Part shown: in pieces, positions 52,830-61,182 of the stretch
How positions within the stretch are numbered: position 1 is the first letter of the stretch
How the letters are laid out: each line of letters opens with the position of its first letter
DNA from: JAZNQL01 sp045531205
GTDB lineage: Bacteria; Bacillota; Clostridia; UMGS1883; UMGS1540
Direction: 5' to 3'
Assembly (NCBI GenBank): GCA_045531205.1
Contig: JAZSDN010000003.1
Coordinates: 32,802 to 96,801, forward strand
Length of the DNA stretch: 64,000 bases
Notes under the pieces: generated by a model
The model's database searches: none
The model's input: the letters and a program-made list of their open reading frames with translations, nothing else
Told to the model about the DNA's origin: nothing
Made by a program: the position numbers and the translations under genes

Positions 52830-53656
52830 TTCAAACGCTCCTTCCATGAGGAAATATTGCTTGTGTTGTAGGCTTGTGAGGGATGAAAGGTGTCATAAAG
52901 CATAGTTTTTAAAGAATCGGTATTAAGATTTCTTGTCATATATCCGTTTGCAGCAAAGGAAATTTTGCCTGTTTCCTCAGAAACTATTACTACCGCTGAG
53001 TCGGATACTTCTGTAATGCCTAAAGCGGCTCTGTGACGTGTTCCAAGCTCACGGCTCAAAGAATCGTTTTGCGTAAGAGGAAGAATACAAGCTGCCGATA
53101 TTATTTTTCCGTCACGGATAATAACTGCACCGTCGTGCAATGGTGTATTTGGTACAAATATGTTTGTAAGAAGGTCGGAACTTATTTTGGCATCAAGCTC
53201 TGTACCTGTTTTTATAAATTCACCTATTTTTGTATTACGCTCAATTACCATAAGAGCACCGGTTTTATCTTCTGACATTTTTTGTGCAGCAGCCGTAATT
53301 TCATTTATTATATAATCATACTTATTTTCGTCACCCGAAAAAATATCTGCCAAAAATTTTGAACGTCCCATTTTTTCAAGAACACGACGAAGCTCCGGCT
53401 GAAACACTACAATTAAAGCAATAAAACCAACCTGAAGAGTATTATCCATTATATAACTTAAAGTGTTAAATTGGAGCCAATGACTTAAAACCGAAATAAG
53501 AACCAGCACCAAAATACCCTTAACAAGCTGACCTGCACGAGTTTCGCGTACAAGCTTTAAAAGATTATAAAATAAAAATGCGACCAATATAATATCTACA
53601 AAATCTGTAATACGCATCATAGCAAAAAAATCTGTAACAGATTTCCAAAAAGTCAT
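52814..53656 (-). CDS. cdaA: Diadenylate cyclase CdaA
   Basis: A 280-residue membrane enzyme with three N-terminal membrane segments and a DisA_N cyclase domain (~100-240). The motifs are LHDGAVIIRDGKI (DGA) and LGTRHRAALGI (RHR). It makes c-di-AMP from two ATP, the messenger for potassium, osmotic and wall control. With cdaR it forms the usual cdaA-cdaR unit; the usual glmM is replaced here by an ogg gene. Confidence 0.97.
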   Translation of the reverse strand: MTFWKSVTDFFAMMRITDFVDIILVAFLFYNLLKLVRETRAGQLVKGILVLVLISVLSHWLQFNTLSYIMDNTLQVGFIALIVVFQPELRRVLEKMGRSKFLADIFSGDENKYDYIINEITAAAQKMSEDKTGALMVIERNTKIGEFIKTGTELDAKISSDLLTNIFVPNTPLHDGAVIIRDGKIISAACILPLTQNDSLSRELGTRHRAALGITEVSDSAVVIVSEETGKISFAANGYMTRNLNTDSLKTMLYDTFHPSQAYNTSNISSWKERLKWLKK

Positions 53657-53699
53657 AAAATAACACGTCCTTTCAAAAAGTAAAATTACTACAAACTTA

Positions 53700-53728
53700 A
53701 TTATACAACAAAATTACCATAAATGTAA
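53700..53728 (-). promoter_or_regulatory. Promoter candidate of cdaA
   Basis: On the minus strand: TTACAT, 17-base spacer, TATAAT. The -35 is weak and the -10 is consensus. Confidence 0.5.
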
Positions 53729-53758
53729 CCTTTTTTTAAAAATTTTTTTATTTTGTTG

Positions 53759-53787
53759 TGGCAAATATAAAAAAAGTGTGGTATACT
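53759..53787 (+). promoter_or_regulatory. Promoter candidate of the 117-residue gene
   Basis: TATACT at 53782-53787 with an extended TG; the -35 TGGCAA at 53759-53764 is poor. Confidence 0.45.
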
Positions 53788-53815
53788 AAAAATGAAAAGC
53801 AAAGGAGGCGTGTTT

Positions 53816-54169
53816 ATGGCAGTTCTTACAAAGGAACAAAAGAAAGCCGAAAAGCGTTTGAAAATAGAGCAGGAAATACACAGCATAGTTATGGCTGACC
53901 GCCGTAAAATTTTGCTTGATAATATAAAAAAACGTGCAAGAACAGAATTTCGGGAAGGCGATAAGATACGCCTTGAAGAATGGATAGGCATGCAAAAGCT
54001 TAAAGAGAGAGACCGTGCAATGTACAGAATTTTTGAGGGTACGGTAAAACAGGTTACAAAGTCAGGATATTATGTTGAAGGAATTGCGGTAACAGGAGTA
54101 TCGGTAAAGGATTTTATAAACAGAGCACATATAATAAACGGAGCGGTAAGCGTTTCAAAAATAAATTAA
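53816..54169 (+). CDS. Unknown 117-residue protein
   Basis: The N-terminal ~75 residues are highly charged and helical (LTKEQKKAEKRLKIEQEIHS, RDRAMYRIFE). The last ~40 form a small beta-rich part (GTVKQVTKSGYYVEGIAV). It is basic and cytoplasmic. The ATG at 53816 follows an AAAGGAGG site; the frame extends upstream through that site and is rejected there. It has its own promoter and terminator, divergent from cdaA. I do not recognise the family. Confidence 0.75.
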   Translation: MAVLTKEQKKAEKRLKIEQEIHSIVMADRRKILLDNIKKRARTEFREGDKIRLEEWIGMQKLKERDRAMYRIFEGTVKQVTKSGYYVEGIAVTGVSVKDFINRAHIINGAVSVSKIN

Positions 54170-54197
54170 AACTTCGCTTTTTTTAGCGAAGTTTTTT
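54167..54197 (+). terminator. Terminator of the 117-residue gene
   Basis: AAAACTTCGCT (54167-54177) and complement (54185-54195) around a T-rich loop. Confidence 0.8.
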
Positions 54198-54306
54198 ATA
54201 TAAAACGACAAAATTTTACACATTTTTATTTGTTTTTAATAGTATATAATGAAGAATAATTTTGATTCGGTACACCGCACTTGCCGAAATAAATTTAATC
54301 TTCAAA

Positions 54307-54341
54307 AAGTATAACCCCGCCAACATGACGGGGTTATACTT
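54307..54341 (-). terminator. Terminator of the CBS-domain gene
   Basis: 13-bp arms AAGTATAACCCCG (54307-54319) and complement (54329-54341). On the minus strand it ends in TTTTT and includes the gene's stop region. Confidence 0.8.
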
Positions 54342-54783
54342 AATGCTTTGAAGGGTATTTTTTGTGGCATCCTTCCGAAATCTCTGATAAAGCCTCGCTT
54401 GTTTCAACGGCAAAATCCGTGCAGACGGCTATATCGCCTAAAGCAATAACACCAACAAGCCTGTCGTGCTCGATTACGGGTAATCTTCTTATTCTGTCAT
54501 GTGCCATTGTACGGGCTGTTTTTTCGATATCGGTTTTTGGCGACACAAAAACTACTTTTTGCGTCATAATTTCATTTACGGTTCGCTCCTTGATATCCAT
54601 TCCTCGAGCAACTGCTCTTATAACGATATCACGGTCTGTTAACACTCCGGAAAGCTTTCCCGAATCGTCTGTAACAGGAATTGAACCTATATTGTGTCGA
54701 CGCATAACCTTGGCGGCTTCCTCGACTGTTGCATCACTGTTTATTGATACAGCCGGGGCTGTCATAATGTCTTTGACTTTCAT
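54340..54783 (-). CDS. Two-CBS-domain protein
   Basis: A 147-residue protein made of two CBS domains: VKDIMTAPAVSINSDATVEE with GVLTDRDIVIRAVARG, and VNEIMTQKVVFVSPKTDIEK with GVIALGDIAV. CBS pairs bind adenosine nucleotides and act as energy or c-di-AMP-type sensors. It stands alone with no effector domain. The C-terminus is His/Lys-rich. Confidence 0.92.
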   Translation of the reverse strand: MKVKDIMTAPAVSINSDATVEEAAKVMRRHNIGSIPVTDDSGKLSGVLTDRDIVIRAVARGMDIKERTVNEIMTQKVVFVSPKTDIEKTARTMAHDRIRRLPVIEHDRLVGVIALGDIAVCTDFAVETSEALSEISEGCHKKYPSKH

Positions 54784-54797
54784 TACTGCCTCCGAAT

Positions 54798-54812
54798 GTG
54801 ACTTTAAGTCAC
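54798..54812. promoter_or_regulatory. Palindromic operator candidate before the CBS gene
   Basis: GTGACTTTAAGTCAC is a 7-bp perfect inverted repeat around one base. It lies between a TATAAT-like -10 (minus strand, near 54820) and the CBS-gene ATG. Confidence 0.4.
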
Positions 54813-54918
54813 GTTGTTATTATACCTCTGCAAAAACAATATATTCAAAGAAAAATAAGGAAAAATCAAGTTACATAAAAATATGAAGCATGGGGAAAAT
54901 AATGCCGGAGTGATTAAA

Positions 54919-56268
54919 ATGAAAATGAAGTTAAAAAACAAAATTTCTCAAAAAAGTATTGTTGCAATGCTTTGTGCAGCAATAGCGGTTACCGCTTTTT
55001 CGGTGTTTCATTATTCGGAAAGGGCTGCCGATTACAAAATGAGGGTAGATAACCAATACCGTCGTTCTTTTGCAGAAATAGTTCAGTATATAAATAATAT
55101 TGAAACTAATCTTGCAAAGGGCGCAGTTGTTACAAACCCGAGAAGTATGATAAAAATAGCAAGCAAAATTTACAACGAAGCTTCGCAGGCAGAGGCAGAC
55201 CTTGGACAGCTTATGATAAGCGACACACAGCTTGATAATATGATGAAGTTTTTGTCGCAGGTGGGGGATTACACATATTCTCTTTCAATGAAGTATATAG
55301 AAGGGGGAGAACCGACAGAAGAAGAAAATAAAACTCTTTTGCAAATGAGTGAATATGCAAAGACTCTTAATGACGAGCTTCTTTTGATGCAGGATGACGT
55401 ATACAGCGGAAAGGTAAGTCTTTCTCCTGATTTTGCAACAGAAAGTCAGAGAGTTATGGCAAACGAGTTTGAAAATATAGAAAATAAGTTTGCAGATTAT
55501 CCTTCCTTAATTTATGACGGGCCTTTTTCTGACCACATTGAAAAAAGTGAGCCACAGCTTTTAAAGGGACAGAGAGAATATACAAAAGACGAGGCAAAGG
55601 CAAGACTTTTAGAAGTGGTGGGGAAGGAAAGATATGGGGAAGTTGAGTTCATTTCTGAAAACACAGGGAAAATACCTTCCTATACTTTTTCGGTAAAACC
55701 TGATAACAGTAACAGAAACATAAGTGTTGAAATAACAAAGAAGGGTAATGCTGTTGTCTGGATGCTTGATAACAGGGCTGTAGGAGAAATAAAAATAACG
55801 CCTCAAGAAGCAGTTGAAAATGCAGAAGAATATCTTAAAACAATGGGAATCCGTGATATGCAGGAAAGTTATTATGAAATAAAATCCTGCGTAGCAACTA
55901 TAAACTTTACCTGCACGCAGGACGGAGTTGTAATATATCCTGATCTTATAAAAGTAAAGATAGCAATGGACACAGGCGAAGTTTTGGGAATAGAGAGTGC
56001 GGGGTATATTGCAAATCACAGGGCAAGAACTTTTTCGTCAAATCTCATAAGCGAAGAAGAAGCAAGAAAGAAATTAAGCAAAACAGTTACAGCAGACAAG
56101 GGCAGGCTTGCACTTATTCCTCTTGAGTCGAAAAAAGAGGTTTTATGCTATGAGTTTTTGGCGAAAACTGACAAAAATGAGTTTTTAATATATATAAATG
56201 CCGAAACAGGGAAGGAAGAAGACGTGCTTTTGCTTATGGTAACAGAAAGCGGAACTCTTACCATTTGA
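54919..56268 (+). CDS. ypeB: Germination protein YpeB
   Basis: A 449-residue membrane-anchored protein. It has an N-terminal segment (IVAMLCAAIAVTAFSVFHY), a long helical region and C-terminal PepSY-type repeats (TPQEAVENAEEYLKTMG, ISEEEARKKLSKTV). The layout and ADYKMRVDNQYRRSFAEI are those of YpeB, which places and stabilises the cortex-lytic enzyme SleB in spores. No sleB is adjacent here, which is unusual. The ATG at 54919 follows a GGAGTGA site; an ATG twelve codons earlier has none. Confidence 0.92.
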   Translation: MKMKLKNKISQKSIVAMLCAAIAVTAFSVFHYSERAADYKMRVDNQYRRSFAEIVQYINNIETNLAKGAVVTNPRSMIKIASKIYNEASQAEADLGQLMISDTQLDNMMKFLSQVGDYTYSLSMKYIEGGEPTEEENKTLLQMSEYAKTLNDELLLMQDDVYSGKVSLSPDFATESQRVMANEFENIENKFADYPSLIYDGPFSDHIEKSEPQLLKGQREYTKDEAKARLLEVVGKERYGEVEFISENTGKIPSYTFSVKPDNSNRNISVEITKKGNAVVWMLDNRAVGEIKITPQEAVENAEEYLKTMGIRDMQESYYEIKSCVATINFTCTQDGVVIYPDLIKVKIAMDTGEVLGIESAGYIANHRARTFSSNLISEEEARKKLSKTVTADKGRLALIPLESKKEVLCYEFLAKTDKNEFLIYINAETGKEEDVLLLMVTESGTLTI

Positions 56269-56274
56269 TTCTGT

Positions 56275-56302
56275 GATATATGAAAAAATCTGTGGCAAAC
56301 TA
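56275..56302 (+). promoter_or_regulatory. SigG-like promoter candidate of the SASP-like gene
   Basis: GATAT (56275-56279) and CAAACTA (56296-56302) at 16-base spacing resemble the forespore SigG pattern (CATACTA-type -10). Tentative. Confidence 0.35.
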
Positions 56303-56336
56303 AAAATGTATTATAGTTTTACACAGAGGAGGCACA

Positions 56337-56501
56337 ATGAACAGAAAAGAGAATAAAAATATTGAAGCGGAAATAGCAGATGAACTTGGTATTTTTGGTA
56401 TATTTGCACAGGAAATAAAATCAATGGATGCAAAAAGTTACACACACAAAACACACAAAACAGAAGACCATATAAATGAAACAAACACAAAAAAGACCTG
56501 A
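56337..56501 (+). CDS. Small acid-soluble spore protein-like, 54 residues
   Basis: A small gene with a GAGGAGG ribosome site. The product contains IEAEIADELGIFGI, which resembles the N-terminal conserved and germination-protease region of alpha/beta-type small acid-soluble spore proteins (EIAxELGI). The second conserved half is absent; instead there is a Lys/His/Thr-rich tail (KSYTHKTHKTEDHINE). It may be a short relative. It follows ypeB by 68 bases and its stop lies in the terminator. Confidence 0.55.
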   Translation: MNRKENKNIEAEIADELGIFGIFAQEIKSMDAKSYTHKTHKTEDHINETNTKKT

Positions 56502-56520
56502 TTTTGGGTCTTTTTTGTGT
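56485..56520 (+). terminator. Terminator of the SASP-like gene
   Basis: 14-bp perfect arms ACACAAAAAAGACC (56485-56498) and complement (56507-56520), with the stop codon in the loop. Confidence 0.85.
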
Positions 56521-56599
56521 TTGTTTAACATATATAAAAATAAAAAAAATCAATTATTGTAAAAATTTTTATAAATAATAAAAAAATTATAAAAAAGTA

Positions 56600-56628
56600 T
56601 TGCACTTTATGTATAAATATGTTATAAT
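56600..56628 (+). promoter_or_regulatory. SigA promoter of the sugar ABC operon
   Basis: TTGCAC (56600-56605), 17-base spacer, TATAAT (56623-56628), with an extended TG. The ~110-base leader contains small hairpins (GCGGAA..TTCCGC near 56682-56702 and GGGTG..CACCC near 56707-56720) of unknown role. Confidence 0.8.
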
Positions 56629-56748
56629 TCTAACGTGGTTTATGTGCAATACATACAAAATCACAGAAAGTATATTAAAAAGCGGAACCTGCCGTATTCC
56701 GCAAAGAGGGTGTTATCACCCAAAAAAAATTAAAGGAGATGTAAGTAA

Positions 56749-58083
56749 ATGAAGAAATTTTTATGTATTCTTCTCGCTTTCAGCATGGTATTTGCTTTGT
56801 CTGCTTGTACAGGCGGCGAAAGAGGTATCGGCGAAGCAGAACTTCTTGAAGGTTACGATCCTAACGCAGCAGTAACTCTTAAGATCGGTAGCCCCGGCGG
56901 TGACACAATAACACCCCAGGAAATCATTGATAACTTTGACGCAGCATTCCCCAACATCACTCTTGAAGTAGATGTAGCAGCATGGGGAGAATTCCAGAGA
57001 AAATTAAAAACTCAGCTCGCTGCAAAAGATCCCTCACATGTATTTATGAATGACTCAGGTTACAACGCAAGCCTTGGCGGCAAAGGTGCGGTTATGAACC
57101 TTAAGGGACTTATTGACAGAGACATTAACGCAGAAGACTACACAGCAGCTCTCTTTGCTGCTACAGACGCAGAAGGTCACGTATGGGGCGTTCCTCATGC
57201 TATGAACTCTATCGCTATCCTTTACAACAAAAAACTCTTTGACGAAGCAGGTCTTGCTTATCCTACAGAAGACTGGACATTCGAAGAAATGAACGAAATG
57301 GCAAAGAAGCTTACTAAAGATGAAAACGGCGACGGCGAACCCGAAGTTTACGGCTACGCTTCAAGTTACAACATCACAGAAGGTTACTTGCCTTACGTAT
57401 TGGCTTCAGGTGGTAGACTTCTTGATGAAACACGCAAGATTTCACAGTTTAACACACCCGAAGTTTTAAAGGGTTTTGAAAGACTTTATCAGCCTATCGA
57501 AGAAGGCTTCTCACCCACACAGCAGTGGATTTCAGCTCAGCCCGGCGGAACAAGAATTCTGCCCTTCGTAAAAGGCCAGATTGCTATCATATTGGCTCAG
57601 TCTTCAAACATCCGTGCTATCAACGAAAACAAAGCAGATGATTTTGAATACGATGCAGCTCCCATTCCTATCGGTTGGGACGGCAACCGTTACTCAGTAT
57701 ACGTTCCCAATATGTGGGGTATTTACTCCGGCGCAACCGAACAGGAAAAAGGCGCAGCTTGGGAATTCTTAAAGTACTACCTCAGCGAAGAAGCTCAGGA
57801 TATTACCGGTAAGTATTGTCTCTCCGGTTACCCCATCAGAAAGTCTACACTTTCTAACATAGAAAATAATGAAGAAGCAGTTCCCAGAAACGTTGGTGCT
57901 TACTTCAGATACATCGACGAATTTGGTGAAACATTATTCGAAAATCCCTGCTGGTCAGAATGGAATGGTGTTGTTGCAGGATATGCCGCTGAAATAGTTC
58001 GTGGTGAAAAAGTAGCTGCAGAAATTATGCCTGAAGTTCATGAAAAGGTTCAGGAAGCACTTGACTACTATTACAACTATTAA
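56749..58083 (+). CDS. Sugar ABC transporter substrate-binding lipoprotein
   Basis: A 444-residue extracellular solute-binding protein (family 1 type). The lipobox LSAC is at Cys20. It has ITLEVDVAAWGEFQRKLKTQ, VPHAMNSIAILYNKKLFDEA and WEFLKYYLSEEAQDITG. It captures oligosaccharides for the two permeases downstream. Codon use is richer in C-ending codons (ccc, aac, tac) than in neighbours, which suggests high expression. RBS AAAGGAG. Confidence 0.95.
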   Translation: MKKFLCILLAFSMVFALSACTGGERGIGEAELLEGYDPNAAVTLKIGSPGGDTITPQEIIDNFDAAFPNITLEVDVAAWGEFQRKLKTQLAAKDPSHVFMNDSGYNASLGGKGAVMNLKGLIDRDINAEDYTAALFAATDAEGHVWGVPHAMNSIAILYNKKLFDEAGLAYPTEDWTFEEMNEMAKKLTKDENGDGEPEVYGYASSYNITEGYLPYVLASGGRLLDETRKISQFNTPEVLKGFERLYQPIEEGFSPTQQWISAQPGGTRILPFVKGQIAIILAQSSNIRAINENKADDFEYDAAPIPIGWDGNRYSVYVPNMWGIYSGATEQEKGAAWEFLKYYLSEEAQDITGKYCLSGYPIRKSTLSNIENNEEAVPRNVGAYFRYIDEFGETLFENPCWSEWNGVVAGYAAEIVRGEKVAAEIMPEVHEKVQEALDYYYNY

Positions 58084-58098
58084 TTATTAAATTTAATT

Positions 58099-58127
58099 CT
58101 GTAAGGGGCATAATCTGCCCCTTACAG
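58099..58127 (+). terminator. Intergenic hairpin between binding protein and permeases
   Basis: Perfect 12-bp arms CTGTAAGGGGCA (58099-58110) and complement (58116-58127). There is no immediate T-run. It probably attenuates transcription or protects the upstream mRNA so that binding protein exceeds permease. Confidence 0.65.
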
Positions 58128-58184
58128 AAAAATATTTTACTTTTTGATGAATTAACTTTTTAAAATTTAAGGTAGGTGTGTACT

Positions 58185-59063
58185 TTGGTAAGAAAACATG
58201 CACGATGGGGCTGGGTATTTGTATCACCTTATGTACTTAGTCTCTTATGTTTGACTTTAATACCGCTTTTATTTGCAATTTATTTGGCATTTTGTCGGTA
58301 TGATATGTTTTATCCTCCTATTTGGACAGGATTAAAAAACTTTAAATATATTCTTTTTGAAAACGAAGATGTTTGGCCTTCATTAAGAACTATATGGGCG
58401 TTTGCCATATTACAGGAAGCTATTAAGCTTTCTCTTGCCAGTGTTTTGGCAGTATTTTTAAATTCGAAATTAAAATGCATTTCAGCATTCAGAATAATAT
58501 ACTTTATTCCTAACCTTACTCCAGTTGTTGTTACATCAATGATTTTTGGCATGTTGTACAGACCGGATGGTATTTTGAACAACCTCTTTTCTTATATAGG
58601 ACTTGGTCCGTTCCAATACCACTACAGCCCTAACTGGTTTGAGGTTACACTCTCTGTAGTATTTATGTGTATTTGGTCGGGTGTTGGTTATTCGTCAATG
58701 TTCCTTTTGGCAGGCTTGCAGGGCATAAGCACCGAAATTTTAGAAGCTGCCGATGTTGACGGAGCAACAGGCGTACAAAAGTTTTTACGCGTTGTATTCC
58801 CCCTTATGAGTCCTACACTCTTCTTCCTTATTATAACAGGTTTTGCAGGTTCGTTGCAGGTATTCGAACCCTTCTTCCTGTTAAGAGCAGAAGGAAACTC
58901 GGCTGCTATGGTTCCTAACCAGATGATTTATGACTGGGTTTGGACTTCGGAAGGTAAAATTGGATATGCAGCAGCATTTGGTTTTGTAGTATTCTTTATG
59001 GTACTTATATTTACAATTATCCAGAAGGTTGCTGAGAAAAAGTGGGTGCATTATGAACAGTAA
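58185..59063 (+). CDS. Sugar ABC transporter permease (MalF/UgpA type)
   Basis: A 292-residue protein with six membrane segments, starting VRKHARWGWVFVSPYVLSLL. The cytoplasmic EAA loop is EILEAADVDGATGVQKFLRV, which contacts the ATPase. The TTG at 58185 is preferred because AAGGTAGG lies about nine bases upstream; a GTG at 58176 is too close to it. It overlaps the next permease by 11 bases. Confidence 0.94.
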   Translation: MVRKHARWGWVFVSPYVLSLLCLTLIPLLFAIYLAFCRYDMFYPPIWTGLKNFKYILFENEDVWPSLRTIWAFAILQEAIKLSLASVLAVFLNSKLKCISAFRIIYFIPNLTPVVVTSMIFGMLYRPDGILNNLFSYIGLGPFQYHYSPNWFEVTLSVVFMCIWSGVGYSSMFLLAGLQGISTEILEAADVDGATGVQKFLRVVFPLMSPTLFFLIITGFAGSLQVFEPFFLLRAEGNSAAMVPNQMIYDWVWTSEGKIGYAAAFGFVVFFMVLIFTIIQKVAEKKWVHYEQ

Positions 59064-59940
59064 ACAGATAGAAATAACAAACAATCCAAATCTTAATAAA
59101 AGAAAAAAACCTGCTAAATATATCCGCAGAGTACATACAATACAGTTTTTAGTATTAGTTGCATTTGCCGGATTATTAATCTTCCCGTTCTTATGGGCAT
59201 TTGGAATATCTTTGGTTAGAGATTCTTTGTATGCTTACGATATTGAATCCTTTTTCAAACCCCCATTTGCTTTTGAAAACTATGCTATAGTTTTTAAAGA
59301 AGCAGGACTTCACAAGTATTTCTTAAACACTGCATATGTCATTGTAATGAATGGTATTGGTCAGGTTTTATCAAACTCGTTTGTAGGCTTTGGTTTTACA
59401 AGATATGAATTTAAAGGACACAATGTATTATTTATGTGTGCTTTGGCAACAATGTTCTTGCCTGCACAGGTTATGACAATTCCTTCTTATATTATCTGGA
59501 ATAAGCTTGGTTTTGTTGACACTTATGTTCCTCTTATTTTACCTGCGTTTTTAGGTAATGCGATGAACATATTCTTAATGAGACAGACCTTTAAAGGTAT
59601 GCCTGGTGAGCTTTATGAAGCAGCTTGGCTTGATGGTGCAAACCCGATTCGTATATTCTTTACAATATACTTCCCGCTTGCAAAGCCTATGATTGCTACC
59701 ATAGTACTCCGTGTGTTTATGGGCTGCTGGAACGATTTGTATGGTCCGTTGATTTACTTAACAAAACCCGAAAAGTATACAGTTTCGATAGGTTTAAGCC
59801 ACGTTTCGGATATGTATGAGCATAAAGCTAACATAAAAATGGCAGCGGCACTTATATCAATTGTACCTGTTTTAATTGTTTATTCATTCTGTCAGAAACA
59901 ATTCGTTGCAGGTCTTTCAGCCGGTGCTGTAAAAGGTTAA
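59053..59940 (+). CDS. Sugar ABC transporter permease (MalG/UgpE type)
   Basis: A 295-residue protein with six membrane segments. The EAA loop ELYEAAWLDGANPIRIFFTI and the end QKQFVAGLSAGAVKG are typical of MalG-type permeases. No ATPase gene follows; like many Clostridial sugar importers it probably uses a shared MsmK/UgpC-type ATPase from elsewhere. Confidence 0.95.
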   Translation: MNSKQIEITNNPNLNKRKKPAKYIRRVHTIQFLVLVAFAGLLIFPFLWAFGISLVRDSLYAYDIESFFKPPFAFENYAIVFKEAGLHKYFLNTAYVIVMNGIGQVLSNSFVGFGFTRYEFKGHNVLFMCALATMFLPAQVMTIPSYIIWNKLGFVDTYVPLILPAFLGNAMNIFLMRQTFKGMPGELYEAAWLDGANPIRIFFTIYFPLAKPMIATIVLRVFMGCWNDLYGPLIYLTKPEKYTVSIGLSHVSDMYEHKANIKMAAALISIVPVLIVYSFCQKQFVAGLSAGAVKG

Positions 59941-59960
59941 TTTATCAAATAAAAAATTAT

Positions 59961-59987
59961 CCCGAGCGTTTACGCTCGGGTATTTTT
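59961..59987 (+). terminator. Terminator of the sugar ABC operon
   Basis: CCCGAGCGT (59961-59969) and ACGCTCGGG (59972-59980), followed by TATTTTTTT. Confidence 0.9.
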
Positions 59988-60123
59988 TTGTGCAGTTACA
60001 TAAGAAAAAACGTAAAATAAGTGGGTTACTTTCTTTTTATTATGTTCATTTTACTGAACACAAAATGTTTGTATTGCCGTTTCTCGTGCTTTTTAAAATA
60101 AATTTTTTTATTTAGTATACACA

Positions 60124-60627
60124 ATGTTCGGTACAAACGCAAGTGCTTCTTTATCAAAACGTGCATCACTTGCAAACACCTGGGGTGCAGACGTGTTTAT
60201 CTCAATACATTGTAATGCATCGACTAATAATACTGCCAACGGCACGGAGGTTTATACATTCGACACTTCAAGCAAGGCATTGCCATTAGCTAAAAAAATA
60301 CAAAGTAAAATTATAGAAATTCTTGGCACAACAGACAGAGGGACAAAGACAGCTAATTTTGCTGTATTAAGAGAAACCGCAATGCCTGCAATATTAGTTG
60401 AAACTGCATTTATAAGTAACAAAGAGGACAACGATAAACTAAAAACGAGGCAGGCGGATTTTGCTGATGCAATTTTTATGGCGATTTGTGATGAGTATAA
60501 TGTTTCTTATGAGGTTAAAACTTATGAAACTGCTGAAGAAATATTAAATAAGCTAACGGAATTGATTGAAATTACAGATATGAAAACTGTACTTGAGCAA
60601 ATTCAGGATGCAATGGTGAATAGATAA
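60124..60627 (+). pseudogene. 5'-truncated N-acetylmuramoyl-L-alanine amidase (Amidase_3)
   Basis: The frame codes the C-terminal half of an Amidase_3 enzyme: SLSKRASLANTWGADVFIS, IHCNAS with one zinc His, and PAILVETAFISNKED with the catalytic Glu. The first half with the DPGHGG zinc motif is missing. A few residues of homology (LVYT) continue upstream of the ATG before an AT-rich non-coding stretch, and there is no ribosome site. So this is a decayed remnant, possibly of a spore or phage lysin. Confidence 0.8.
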
Positions 60628-60644
60628 ATATGATACATATAAAA

Positions 60645-60678
60645 AGCCGAACCCGAGGTAGTTACTATGGGTTCGGCT
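60645..60678 (-). terminator. Terminator of the collagen-like gene
   Basis: AGCCGAACCC (60645-60654) and complement (60669-60678), with TTTTTA after it on the minus strand only. Confidence 0.7.
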
Positions 60679-60717
60679 CTGTTCATTCAATGATAAATAT
60701 TTTTTTGTATAAAAGAT

Positions 60718-61120
60718 TTAACCAATTTGTGTCAGATTGAACGAGTCAGGACCGGTTCTGATTATGCCTGAACCACTGTTAGGACCATCCTGCGGAAAAC
60801 TTACATCTGTGCCCGGTGCAACTGTAGCAGAGTTATCTGGTGGCATTAGTGCGTAGAAATCAGCATAGTTTAACACACCGCCCGCTTCACCAGCAGGGGC
60901 CTTGCGGACCAATGGGACCAGGTTCACCCATAGGACCTCTTGGTCCTCTAGGGCCGGGCGGTCCCGGAGGACATTTTGTACAACAGAAACAATCATCTTT
61001 TTTATCACAGCAATCGTTTGATGGATGATTGTCCGTATAGCAACCTTTTGTCTGATGACTGTCATTATTGCAGTCATTTTCGCAATCATTTTTATTTTTG
61101 AAAAAATTTATTCTATTCAT
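60718..61120 (-). pseudogene. Collagen-like surface protein with a one-base frameshift
   Basis: Frame one (from 61120) codes a Cys/Asp/Asn-rich N-terminus (CCDKKDDCFCCTKC) and Gly-X-Y repeats (PGPPGPRGPRGPMGEPGPIG) and then stops. Frame two continues with AGEAGGVLNYADFYALMPPD and PQDGPNSGSGIIRTGPDSF, the start of a BclA/C1q-like C-terminal domain, and ends abruptly at NLTQIG. Removing one base from the run of four G at 60896-60899 joins the frames. The last ~80 residues usual in this domain are absent. A SigE/SigK-like promoter precedes it. Confidence 0.75.
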
Positions 61121-61154
61121 AAAAACTATACTCTAGCATATAAGGCCGTGTTAT

Positions 61155-61182
61155 ATTATATGATTTTTCTTTATAAAATGAC
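61155..61182 (-). promoter_or_regulatory. Mother-cell sigma (SigE/SigK-like) promoter candidate
   Basis: On the minus strand: GTCATTTT, 12 bases, CATATAAT. It resembles SigE/SigK elements and lies before the collagen-like gene. Tentative. Confidence 0.3.

Noticed and set aside
54222..54250. Plus-strand TATAAT before the CBS terminator, possible small RNA
   Set aside because: No acceptable -35 at proper spacing, and the hairpin at 54307-54341 has its T-run on the minus strand only.
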